A DNA stretch of 64,000 bases. It comes from Juglans regia (taxonomy: Eukaryota; Streptophyta; Magnoliopsida; Fagales; Juglandaceae). The notes beneath the pieces were generated by a model that saw only the letters and a list, made by a program, of their open reading frames with translations, was not told where the DNA came from and did not search any database. The stretch's first letter is position 1. The number at the start of each line of letters is the position of its first letter. Of this stretch, positions 12,022-22,453 are shown one piece after another. A program made the position numbers and the translations under genes. The stretch covers positions 10,240,681-10,304,680 of the forward strand of contig NC_049901.1 in assembly GCF_001411555.2 (NCBI RefSeq). The letters are read 5' to 3'.

Positions 12022-12549
12022 CTGATATTTAACATCATACTTAACAGGGTCCTTGAAGAAATACTGAAACTGCAGTGCACAAAAAAAAAACAAAATGGTA
12101 TTAGCAGAGTGCTTATTACGGATATAGCACGTATTGTAGCTAGAAGCAACTGGAGTAAGTGATGAAGTTCCAATGAATATTAATATAACATGCAATCATA
12201 TAAATTCATCATGGAATGAAGGCGAATTTTGGAAATAGGAAAAAAATGATTAATATTGGAAATAGGAAAAAAATGATTTACCAGCTACAGAGATCTGAGT
12301 TATGTCAATAGCGGCAACACAAATCCATTTGGCAGCTTCTGCTCCAAAAGCAACTGGAAGTGACTGCCCGAACGACATTATTAAGTTTATGAAAGCATCT
12401 TCTAAGATGGTCAATTCTAAATTGTTGCCAACATAGCAATAATTCGTATTACCAAAGGGTAAGAGACAATGGAGAACTGGAGGTACCTGAAGTCCTAGTG
12501 CTCTGTCTCCTTCGATACTTTTGAAATCATTGACAATGGCAACACCCAA
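12022..12549 (-). pseudogene. Captured three-exon fragment of chlorophyll synthase
   Basis: Three exon pieces on the minus strand keep their splice sites. Exon 12549-12487 encodes LGVAIVNDFKSIEGDRALGLQ, 12363-12282 encodes SLPVAFGAEAAKWICVAAID and on to ITQISVAG, and 12069-12022 encodes FQYFFKDPVKYDVKYQ. These are successive segments of plastid chlorophyll synthase (UbiA prenyltransferase, CHLG), which joins a phytyl or geranylgeranyl chain to chlorophyllide. The part between the second and third pieces (YLLGAGKPYYALALLGL in the family) is missing. Introns are retained, so genomic DNA was captured. The first third of the enzyme, with its DDxxD-type motif, is absent, so no activity is expected. 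Confidence 0.85.
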
Positions 12550-13641
12550 CTGAAATGTGATGTAGCCATAATCAAATATTGATGACTGGATCACATATTT
12601 AACATACATGATGTAATATACCCCTGATAGTGTGATTATGTATAAAAAGGTAGTTAATGAGATCCCATATTGCTTGTGAGGGAGAAGTTCAAGCCATTTA
12701 TAACCACTTTAATAGGCTCTAATTGTAGCATTATTGACGAGGCCTTTTACACATAGCCATTTATAACCACTTTAATAGGCTCCAATCCATCAAAGAATTC
12801 TTAATTCTGGATCATTGAATCTAGACCATGTAACCCTCATCTAGCTAGCTAGGTTGTCTAGATCACTAGATATTGTTGTATTGGAGCAAGGATCTGACAT
12901 CCCATGTGAATGATAAAGAAATTAAATAACCTATATATGTACTCACTAATCATTCAGCTAATCATGTATTAAACTACTAATGTTTGAAGTTTCATATATA
13001 TATATATATATATATTCAAACCAGCCATTAATCTAAGTACCACATGTATACTGCACTACTACTACTAGGATTTATAAGAGAATTATTAACCAAATATAGA
13101 TATATATATTTTGGCAACATTAATAAAGTCACATTAATGGATACACACACATGACATACTTAACTCCCACACTCTAGAGTTCAAGCCACCCGAATGAATT
13201 CCCATGACATACATAACCCATGGTGCTCAAGTAAAATGCAATTCCCCCAGCTGGCTAGAGGTCAGCTATATACATCTCTTTCATACCAAATGATCCAAAA
13301 GTTAAAAGTAAAAAAATCAATATACTTTGATATCATGGATGAATACAGAAAAATATTGTCCAAAGCAATATATAAAGACAGAAAATTAATAATATTGTCC
13401 AACGCAATATATAAAGACAGAAAATACCCAATAAAATTGGCAAGCCTCAGTCGCCTCGTCTACCCTACTCCCCGCGCCTCATCCTCATTTGGTCATAGTG
13501 GGTTGCAAACAGAGCAAGGGAGGGCCTCGGGCTGCTGGGCTAGGCGTAGAGGAGAAGGGGCTCCGACGGAAGACTAGCAACGGCGTCTAGGTGTGGGTGG
13601 TTGCAAACGGCGCCCCCAGCGACGGCGATATAGAGAAATCC

Positions 13642-13642
<1 letters not shown>

Positions 13643-13687
<45 letters not shown>
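13643..13687 (+). repeat. (GA)n microsatellite
   Basis: About 22 uninterrupted GA units inside the CACTA element, between a GC-rich block and its right subterminal repeats. It creates long arginine/glutamate or leucine/serine open frames that are artefacts. Confidence 0.95.
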
Positions 13688-13688
<1 letters not shown>

Positions 13689-13922
13689 GAGGCCAGAAAG
13701 AAATTGGCGTGGGGGCTGGGGGAGAAGGAGGGGGTGGCCGTCGAGGTGAGGTCGCAGAGGCGTGCTGGGGCCGACTGGCTGTGCGCGGCGGAGGCTTGAG
13801 GGAGAAGAGGGACTGGGTAGAGAGAGGGTGAAGGGGGAGAGACGGCTGCAGGAGGGAACGAAATGAGGGGAAAACCTAAGGCGGGGGTTTTAAATTTAAT
13901 GAGCTTTTCCGGCGTTTTTGAC

Positions 13923-14022
13923 TCGCCGCAAATAAGTTTAAATGGGCGCATTCATTTTTACAGCGACAATGTTCGCCGCAAATAAGTTTAAATGGGCGCA
14001 TTCATTTTTACAGCGACAATGT
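13923..14022 (+). repeat. 50-bp tandem duplication in the CACTA end
   Basis: Two identical 50-bp units starting TCGCCGCAAATAAG within the right subterminal region. They double the number of CGCCGCAAAT boxes there. Confidence 0.85.
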
Positions 14023-14295
14023 TCGCCGCAAATAGTACATATTGTGGCGATTTTATTTAATCGACGGAAATTTAATGAGCTACAGTAATAGAGACATTGT
14101 TGTGACGACATAAATCGCTGCAATAGGTACAAAATTCGCCGCAAAAAATAATTTGTACATTTTCCCTCCATGATTTCCCATCATCGCACCAAAATTGAGC
14201 GGCGACTTAAAAATCGCCAAAAATAACCTATATTTGTGGCGATTTTTGTTGCAACGATTTTAAAATCGCTGCAAAAGGCCAGATTTCTTGTAGTG

Positions 14296-14850
14296 TTCAT
14301 ACCGAAAGCAAATATGCATTCAGAAGAAAAAATAAAATTATACATATAAAAATTGTGATTAACACACTCCAATAGCAAGTTGACTAGAACCAAATGGCCC
14401 TTGTTAGAATAAAATATATATAATTTAGATATATAATCAATTTAACTACTCCCATTAATGATAGGATAATGATATGCAGCTCACTACTTCCTATTACCCT
14501 ATCACTGCTCCTATTATTATGTTTTTATTATTTTCTCTTATTTAATGGTTACGGAAATAACTATTAGTGAAGTTGTATATATTTTTTTAATTATTTGTTA
14601 ATGATTAAGGATGTTAAAAAATTATTTAAAAGAAAATAATAAAAAAATAAATTTTTTTAATATACTATAAAATAATAAATAAATAATAAGAGTAAGCCTA
14701 TCATTATTTGAGACTCTAATAATGATAGGCTTACTGATCAGTCTTGACTGATTGGGTAATAAAACATGTAGGCATCTTGATCTGTGCATGGCAGCCAACC
14801 AGCCAAATTTCTGGTAATCTTGTATATTGTACAATTTGTACTTCATTACT
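14296..14850. other. Spacer between two CACTA elements, foldback-like core
   Basis: No gene. The AT-rich core at about 14510-14700 includes ATTTAATGGTTACGG and TTAATGATTAAGGATG, which also occurs at 35.5-35.7 kb. The phrase AATGATAGG is repeated at both edges. It is probably a member of a local AT-rich foldback MITE family, but exact ends are unclear. Confidence 0.35.
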
Positions 14851-14954
14851 CATTTACAAGAAATTTAATTTTTAGGGACGAAATTTGTTAGGGATGAATT
14901 TAATTTCATCTCTAAAAGTCATTTTTTGAGACAAAAGTCTCAATAAATGCCTGA

Positions 14955-15175
14955 CCTACAAAATTCATTCGAACAAAAATTATCCATTCGAACAAGATAT
15001 TTTGTGACAAACAAAATCGTCTAAAAAAAAAACTGTTAGAATGGAACAAAATAAATTCGAACATGGAATTAATGTCCGTTCGAACAATATATAATATGTT
15101 TGAATAATAATATTGGCCGGGAGATTAATTTATTTTTCCTGCGGAGAGTTAATAACCATTCGAATGGAAATTTTT
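14955..15175. repeat. Left TTCGAA array of CACTA element 2
   Basis: Five or so copies of the self-complementary box TTCGAA, mostly in CATTCGAAC or GTTCGAAC context, close to the left terminus. The right end mirrors this at 21600-21990. They are candidate binding sites for the element's TNPA-like protein. Confidence 0.6.
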
Positions 15176-15538
15176 TCAATTAATTTTTTTATTAGTATGG
15201 ATTTGTGCATATATTTTTCCCATTAATTTGTTATCATTTTCAAAATATAAAAATGTGTATATATTATATATTATCATTTGCAATGAGTTAAAATATTTAT
15301 AAATTCATAAATTAATTTTATGTAATTAACTTCAAAACTTTATAGTTATTTCTTTTATGTTAAATTTATATAAATATAACTTTAAAGATAATACCATTTT
15401 TTATATTATCATGAATGACAAGTAAAATGAAAAAAATAAACCAAGTAGTAAACACGAAAAATAAAAACCATACATTAATTACATCTCAAATATATAATTT
15501 TCAATACAACATAAAAAGAAAAATAATAACTAAAACGA

Positions 15539-16646
15539 TCATTGGGTCCTTAGTAGATCAACATCTTCTTGCAACATTTTAATAGATCTTTCCAGATCCC
15601 TAAACTTCTCCATGATGGGCTCAATGAACTCCACAAATAGAGCTCGTACCTAATCCAAAGTAGCCCCAGGAGGCTATCTCTCAACAGCAACAACACTACT
15701 AAAAGCTGGATCTGTGGGAGGATTACTAGGTTGTTCTGGTGTAACCTTCCACAAGTGCCCCTTGCTCTTGCTGAATGTGATCTTGTTAAGGGGCCCCATC
15801 TGTGGCGACCTCCGCTCAGTGGTGAACACTGTAACCCCCAATCGGAGTAGGAGGTTAGATATCAACAGTGCAAATGGTAGACTACCTCCACTGGAAAATC
15901 GTGACTCCGATCGAATGCAGAGGAATAAATACAATGCCAGATCAATGGGATTCCCCTGTGCTATCCGTAGCAAAAATCTAGCTCAATCGATCCCGAAATC
16001 AGTCTTGAGTTTTTTCGAATCGATGTTATAGCCAACAATCAAATTAAGCATTCTAAAAATTGCTATACAATCGGCTTGTCGGATCACCTTGCTCCCATCA
16101 TATGGAGGAGCCAATGGGTCTCGTAATAGCTGACGCACCTGATCATCTGTGAGACCATCATCAGGTAGATCCTCATCCTCACTACCATCCTCACGCATCC
16201 GAACCTACATTTGGGGCTAGCGTGGAGGATGCGGTCAGTGTGTCAAAATCAGATGGTGCAGCCTCTGGTCCCTGTGTAGCCGCTGCAGGATATGCATCAG
16301 CCACGCGCAGGATGTCAAGGAACTCAACAATAATGCGGGGAGAGAAATTAATACTCACTTCTCAGACCGATAGGGTGTAGAACAGAGCATCAGCACTAAG
16401 TTCTCCCATGACACGGTAGAACTCACCGACTATTTCTGGATATGCAGTCCCCAGCTGCTCACAGATCGGTATCCATCTCCGCTCGGTGAAGATGGATTGT
16501 ATGCTCCGTCCCTCCCATGAAAGATTGGAGAAGTCAGACAAAATGATTGGACGCTCGACAAGTATCGGCCTCGTCTCCTGAGCATGAGCTGCTCCACTAC
16601 TTTAACTGGGCTGATCTCTTGCACGTTTTCTTCCGCTGGATGCCAT
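15539..16646 (-). pseudogene. Putative plant transposon protein (Transposase_32-like), decayed
   Basis: Read from ATG at 16646, the frame gives MASSGRKRARDQPS, then a TAA, then SDFSNLSWEGRSIQSIFTER and EFYRVMGEL, then a TGA, and after a frameshift near 16.2 kb an acidic linker. The hallmark block IDLALYLFLCIRSESR plus SLPFALLISNLLLRLGV follows. This block is typical of the plant-mobile-element domain called Transposase_32 or 'putative plant transposon protein'. A coiled-coil-like tail (MEKFRDLERSIKMLQEDVDL) ends at 15539 after two more in-frame stops. Function is unknown; the family travels in CACTA and Gypsy elements. Clearly a pseudogene. Confidence 0.7.
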
Positions 16647-17344
16647 TGATATACTATTTAACCATAAGGAATGTAATAATATAATTAACCATAATATTTA
16701 AATTCTATTATTGAACAATTATACTATTATGAAATGAATTGAAATAATTCGTTCGAACGAGACATATTTTGTTCGAACTAGTCAAATCTATTTGAATGGA
16801 CTGTTCTGTTTATTCGAACCGGTAAAATCTGTTCATTCGAACGAATTTATGTTGTTCAAACATAAATAATTATGTTTGGCAACTAAGCATTCAAACAGAC
16901 TATAGTTAGTTCGAACAAAAAGAAGCCAAACAGCCATGGCTGACTCGACTCAGCCCCGAACTGAAAAACTTCCTATCTAGATGTTATCATTTGTTTTAAT
17001 TGGTATAAATGATTAAGGAGTGAAGCCCAATCATTTCTACTGATTATTTTGATGTTATTTCTACGGGATACAAAAAAATGGGTAGATTTCGAATTTGAAA
17101 TCCATACCCCCAAGCACAACCCATTCGTGAAAAAATTAAACAATAGAGATGGAGAGTTGACCCATACCTCTTAAAAGTTCAAATGTGGGGTTGCTACGGC
17201 GGTTGAGTGGCGGTTTTTGCGGTGGAGATAAGGGGCAAACTCAGAGGCTCTCGGCGGTTGCTGGTTCGAATGGGAGCGTTTTGTGGAATTGTATTCGAAT
17301 TACCTCTATAATGACCGTGGCGTCTCGTTCGAACTGGATAAATA

Positions 17345-18449
17345 TCCGTTCTAACGATTATTATATTAATATATTTATAATTATATTACTAATAGTAGTA
17401 TATAATAATACTAATATTACAAAGTACAAAAGTATAAAAATAAAACTAATAATAGTATTATAATACTTTTAATTAATATATTTAGTATATTTTTTGTAAA
17501 TCTATTTATTCTATTATACTAAGTACGTACTAAGTACTTAGTATATATAATTACAATGCCTTAATTATATAGCTACCATATATAAGTTATGATAACTATA
17601 CTCGTATAATTTATATAATATTATAACACTAACTATAATTGCTAGTTATATAACTGCAGTGTAAGTATTATATATATAGTTGTTATATAGCTATATCTAT
17701 TATAAATTATGATAACTATACAAGTCAATATAATTAATATAAATATAGATATAGTAGTTGCCAGTTATATAGCTACTATATATAGTGTAAGTATTATATA
17801 TATAGTTACTATATAGCTATAATAGTTATTAACTATAGTAGTTATTAGTTATATAGCTACAATATATAGTGCAAGTATTTATATTATATATAATATAAAT
17901 ATAGATATAGTAGTTGCCAGTTATATAGCTACTATATATAGTGTAAGTATTATAAATATAGTTACTGCATAGCTATATCTATTATAAGTTATGATAACTA
18001 TAAAAGTTAATATAATTATTATAAATATAGATATAGTAGTTATTAGTTATATAGCTACTATATATAGTGTAAGTATTATATATATAGTTACTATATAGTT
18101 ATAATAGTTATTAACTATAGTAGTTGTTAGTTATATAGCTACTATATATAGTGTAAGTATTATATATATAGTTGCTATATAGTTATATCTATTATAAGTT
18201 ATGATAACTATACAAGTCAATATAATTAATATAAATATAGATATAGTAGTTGCCAGTTATATAGATACTATATATAGTGTAAGTATTATATATATAGTTA
18301 CTATATAGCTATATCTATTATAAGTTATGATAACTATACAAGTTAATATAATTAATATAAATATAGATATAGTAGTTATTAGTTTTGTAGCTACTATATA
18401 TAGTGTAGTAAGTTATATAATATATAGTGCAAAATCAGAAGACCAAAAG

Positions 18450-18484
<35 letters not shown>

Positions 18485-18640
18485 GTACTATATATTAATA
18501 GTTAGTATATAATATAAGTATTATATTAACTATTAGACTTGTAGTACATTATATATTATCAATTATAATATAAAAAAGTTGCTATAATATATAGTTATTA
18601 TATACTATATATTATTAAAATATTTTGTGATTGGTTCGAA
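17345..18640. repeat. AT-rich tandem array inside CACTA element 2
   Basis: About 1.3 kb composed almost only of A and T. A core AGTTATATAGCTACTATATA followed by TAGTGTAAGTATTA recurs near 17763, 17848, 17919, 18044, 18129, 18254 and 18380. Spacings alternate between about 85 and about 125 bases, so it is a higher-order tandem repeat. A pure (AT)n run sits at 18450-18478. Confidence 0.8.
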
Positions 18641-19917
18641 CCCAATAACATCCCATTCAAACGGTTTTATCTCATGGAATGTGTTTGGAGGGAAACTTCG
18701 CACCAAATACTCTGATTGTTTGTTTATTAGAACGTGAAAATTAGTCATTCGAATGCACTGGTCGAATAGTGTTACGAAAATACCCTTTGAGCTTGTCTAC
18801 ATTTGAAGAATATGCTAAGGAATATTATGATTTGTTAGTTCGAACAACAAAATTATATGTTCGAACGTGAAATTCATGGCGGCAAGTTTGGCGCCTATTC
18901 AAAATTTTCTTGGTCGAATGCGTAAATGTCTAGTTCGAACGGGACTTCACAGATTCAAATACCTCAACCTCCAGTTCATTTTCACAGTTGATATAAATTT
19001 ATTTGGAGGCAGGCGATTTTGTGTGTGTGAGAAACAGAGGAACGGACTTAGTGAGAGGAGGGATTCTTGAGAGAGAGAGGAGAGGTTTATAAAATGTATT
19101 ATTTTTTTTGTTCTATATTTTTATGTATTTCGAGTTTCATTAATGTTAATTTATTGCACATAATTTAGGTTTTCTCATAATATGTTTTATGCTTATGTAG
19201 GCATTGTGGATTGATACTTTTGTTTGAATTGCTTAAATTTGAGGTAATATTTATAATTTTTAGATTTTTTATAATTTATAGTTTTTAATTAATTATGTTA
19301 AGATTTTTGGTACATTTTATGTTTGTGCAATACCATTTAAAATGGGCACTCTGCCAATATACATCTTATGAGATTGGTTTTGTGAAAATTGTGTTTTGTG
19401 GCAAATGTTTTGTCTCTGTTTCATATTTGGAATCTGGGTTAGTCTCGTTCGAACGCTATAATGTTAGTTCGAAAGGGACCCTGTACGATAAGAATCTTGT
19501 TCGAACAACATCCTAGTAATTGCTTAAATTATAATATAATATAATTATATAATATAGTATTTGCTTAAAAAATAATATAACATAGTTATAAAATATACTC
19601 ATATAATATAATGTTTAATACTTATAAAAGATTTAATTATAAAAAAAATATTTCAACATAATTACAAAACTAAAATTAAATTAGAAACTTGAAATATAGA
19701 TATAACTTAGTTACTAATTGTTAATAGTTAAATTAATGTTTAATACTTATAAAAAATTTAATTATAAAATAAAAATATTTAAATATAATTACAAAATGTT
19801 ATGCACTAAAATTAAATTAGAAACTTGAATTTTTATGAATTTTTGTAAGTAATATTAACATATAAAAGTTATGATAACGTTTGTTTGAATAATAATTTGT
19901 TACAATTTCAAATAGAT

Positions 19918-21475
19918 ATGTCTCTCAAACGCAAAGCAACACGTGTGCCATCCCCATCCATTACTGCCTCCCTGTGTGGTTTACCTATCATGAATAGTGA
20001 GCCAATATCACCAAGCCAAGAACAAGGTATTTTATCAAATTAACATATCATATTTTATTCTCAATTTAAGTAATATATCTATAAAATAAATTAATTTAAT
20101 TAAAAATTTATGTTTTAATTACTGTATATATAGCTGTTGTAAGCAAGCGCCGAGGTAGAGGCACTACGAGGGGTGTCTGCATAGAGAAAGTAAGGAAAGT
20201 TGGTAAAATCAAGGTTGATATTCCTGATGATCACACCGGTGGCTCCAAAGATTCTGCAGTGTGGCTTGCTTCTTATGTTGGTACACTTACTCGCACGTAT
20301 GCACCGATTGCTACATCCTCTTGGTCTAAAGTTTCCCAAGATGTGAAAGACCACATAAAAAACCGTTGTTTGGTAATAAGCTACATCTCAAGCAACTAAG
20401 TATATAACATGTTACTTTCAAGTTACTTTGTATTTATACTAATTGTTTATAATTTTTGAAAGGATGAGTTTGAGCTTAATTTTGGCCGAAGAGATGATCG
20501 ATTAACGGTTGATGAACTGATGTCAAATGTATTTCGGAGGTACAAAGGTCGATGTCACGCACATTATAAGAAGTTCAGTACTACAATAAAGGCGCACCAA
20601 AATCCATTCCATGCAATTCCACCAAACAAATGAGAAAAAGTTTGTGATATGTTTGAAGATCCTGCTTATCAGGTAATATCGTTGCTGTCTTTTTTTAATA
20701 GTATATCACAGATGTATTAAACATATAGACTAATATTTTTTTAGCAACGGAGTAATGTGAACAAAGCAAATAGATCAAATTTAAAGATAAATCATCATGC
20801 AAGTTCTTGATCTTTCCATTGTTTGTCTAACAAAATGGTAAGTTAGTTTAGTGCTCATAAAATATTAACATATAATACACATTTTCTGATTTAAGTTCGA
20901 ATATAAATTTTCTTTTTGTAGAAAGAAGAAAGTCTAGCTGACTATGATTTAACCCAATTGTATGCTAAAACACATAAAAATCATGATGGTGTTTGGGCTA
21001 GTCTCGAAGCAGAAACAAATTATGCAAGTTTAAGTTTATTTAATTATATTGTCACATAATATTTTTATTACTTATACTAACTTTAATGTTTTTATTTTTG
21101 TAGGACAAGATGATATCTCTTAAGGAAACTGTTGCGGATCGATCTCATGCATAATCTGTCAACGATGCTCAAATCCTTTCTCAAGTTCTTGGATCATGTT
21201 CTAGATATTTGAGGGGCTTATGACGTTACGTAAAACCATCATCATCATCATCATCTTATTCTCGAGGCAGATCGAATGACGACAAGACTAAGGAATTGGA
21301 GGAAGCAGCACTTGAGATAGAACGATTGAAGTCCAAGAAAAAAGAGTTGCTAACCCGATTAGATCAAGCAACGTATTTGGAGGCAAGATTAGAAGAGAAG
21401 ATGCATTTGAATAACCAAAAAATGTTTGAACAATTACAGTCAACGATGTCCCAAAATTCTATACCACCACCATAG
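19918..21475 (+). pseudogene. TNPA-like CACTA protein (Transposase_24), decayed
   Basis: Six exons with mostly good GT/AG sites: 19918-20026, 20134-20372, 20463-20672, 20745-20837, 20922-21027 and 21104-21475. Exon 2 encodes RRGRGTTRGV and VGKIKVDIP, the start of the plant Ptta/En/Spm transposase domain. Exon 3 holds MSNVFRRYKGRCHAHYKKF, exon 4 NKANRSNLKINHHA, and exon 6 a glutamate/lysine-rich coiled coil after QVLGS.SRYLRGL. In En/Spm systems the TNPA-type protein binds subterminal repeats. In-frame stops lie at 20631-20633 (where tryptophan is expected), 20808-20810 and twice in exon 6. The gene is dead but its exon structure is easy to read. A relative is at 41274-43629. Confidence 0.8.
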
Positions 21476-21604
21476 TCTTCAAATTTATCTTTTCTTTCAT
21501 TGCTATTATGATGTTCCAAAACATTTGAACAATTGATGTTTGAATTACAAATTGTGTAATATTAATATGATATTTTTAATTAAATTTTGATCTGTATGAT
21601 TAAT

Positions 21605-21990
21605 ACAATTCGAATGGTAAATAACCAGTTCGAACGGTAAATTACCATTTGTAATTTCATTCGAACCAAAACAGACACATTCGAACGAAAACTACCCCAT
21701 TCGAACGACAAAAGAGAAATACGGACGTTTGAGCAATAAATTATTTGTTCAAACAACATTTATGTACAAAACCTCGTTCGAACGAATATAATTTCCAAAA
21801 ATAAAATTTATGTTCGAACAGACATAATTTTTGTTCGAACACAAGTCGTTTGAAAAATTTATTAATTCGAACGCATAAAATCTGTTCGAACACTCTGTTC
21901 GTTCAAACAGAATCAAATATGAACATTAGTTCGAATGAATATTTCATATTGTTCGAATGGACATCTCGGTTCTGATGGAGAAATATTCCA
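21605..21990. repeat. Right TTCGAA array of CACTA element 2
   Basis: At least twelve TTCGAA boxes in under 400 bases, in both GTTCGAAC and CATTCGAA contexts, just inside the right terminal region. This matches the array at the left end and those of the CACTA remnants at 34.9 and 43.8 kb. Confidence 0.75.
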
Positions 21991-22453
21991 TTCGAACAAT
22001 ATATTGAGATGAAATCGGTTTGTCTCAAAAAAAATTATCCGTTCAAACGGTTTCGATTGCTGCCCAATTTTGTCTCTAAAATTGATTTTTTGAGACGAAT
22101 TTTGATTTTCATCTCCAAAAACTTTTTGAGGCAGTCTTTCCGAGAAAAATTTGAAATGAAATTTTTTCGTCTCAAAATATAATTTGGGACGAAAATTGTG
22201 TGTTTTGAGTAAAATTTTTTTGTCTCAAAAAACACAATCTCTTGTAGTGACTTTCCACTATAATTTTAGATTACAAGGTTATTCTCCCATATAATAATTA
22301 TATTCATCATTTTCATATTATATATCACACATAATTTTGATGAGTAAAAGAACTCAATTAATTTATTAGAAATTAAAAAAAAATTAAAAATTAAAATGAA
22401 AACATGTACGCTAATTTAGCAATAAACAAAAGGATCATGCTATAGCTCCCGCT

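Larger units (their letters stand above)
9607..14295. mobile_element. Non-autonomous CACTA element carrying host gene fragments
   Basis: A complete 4689-bp element. It starts CACTACAAGAAAAATGGCC and ends with the inverse of CACTACAAGAAATCTGGCC. It is flanked by the perfect 3-bp duplication TTC (9604-9606 and 14296-14298), the size expected for CACTA elements. Subterminal regions at 9625-10070 and 13890-14280 are dense in (T)CGCCGCAAAT and GCGATTTT motifs on both strands. No TNPD or TNPA-type transposase remains. Instead the interior contains spliced exon pieces of unrelated host genes on both strands, so it is a Pack-CACTA element. Confidence 0.9.
14851..22249. mobile_element. CACTA transposon, 7.4 kb, decayed
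   Basis: The left end CATTTACAAGAAAT is a mutated form of the right end, which read inversely is CACTACAAGAGAT. Flanks are the perfect 3-bp duplication ACT (14848-14850 and 22250-22252). Both ends carry GGGACGAAA/TTTGAGACGAAA blocks and arrays of the palindrome TTCGAA. Two gene remnants are inside: a minus-strand plant-transposon-protein gene and a plus-strand TNPA-like gene, separated by a large AT tandem array. A TNPD (Transposase_21) gene is absent, so the element is not autonomous. Confidence 0.85.

Noticed and set aside
13574..13951. Overlapping open frames around the GA repeat
   Set aside because: They exist because a dinucleotide repeat has no stops; the encoded Ser-Leu or Arg-Glu runs are artefacts.
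17345..18640. CRISPR-like or satellite array
   Set aside because: Units are AT-only with irregular spacing and sit inside a transposon; no spacer/repeat structure.
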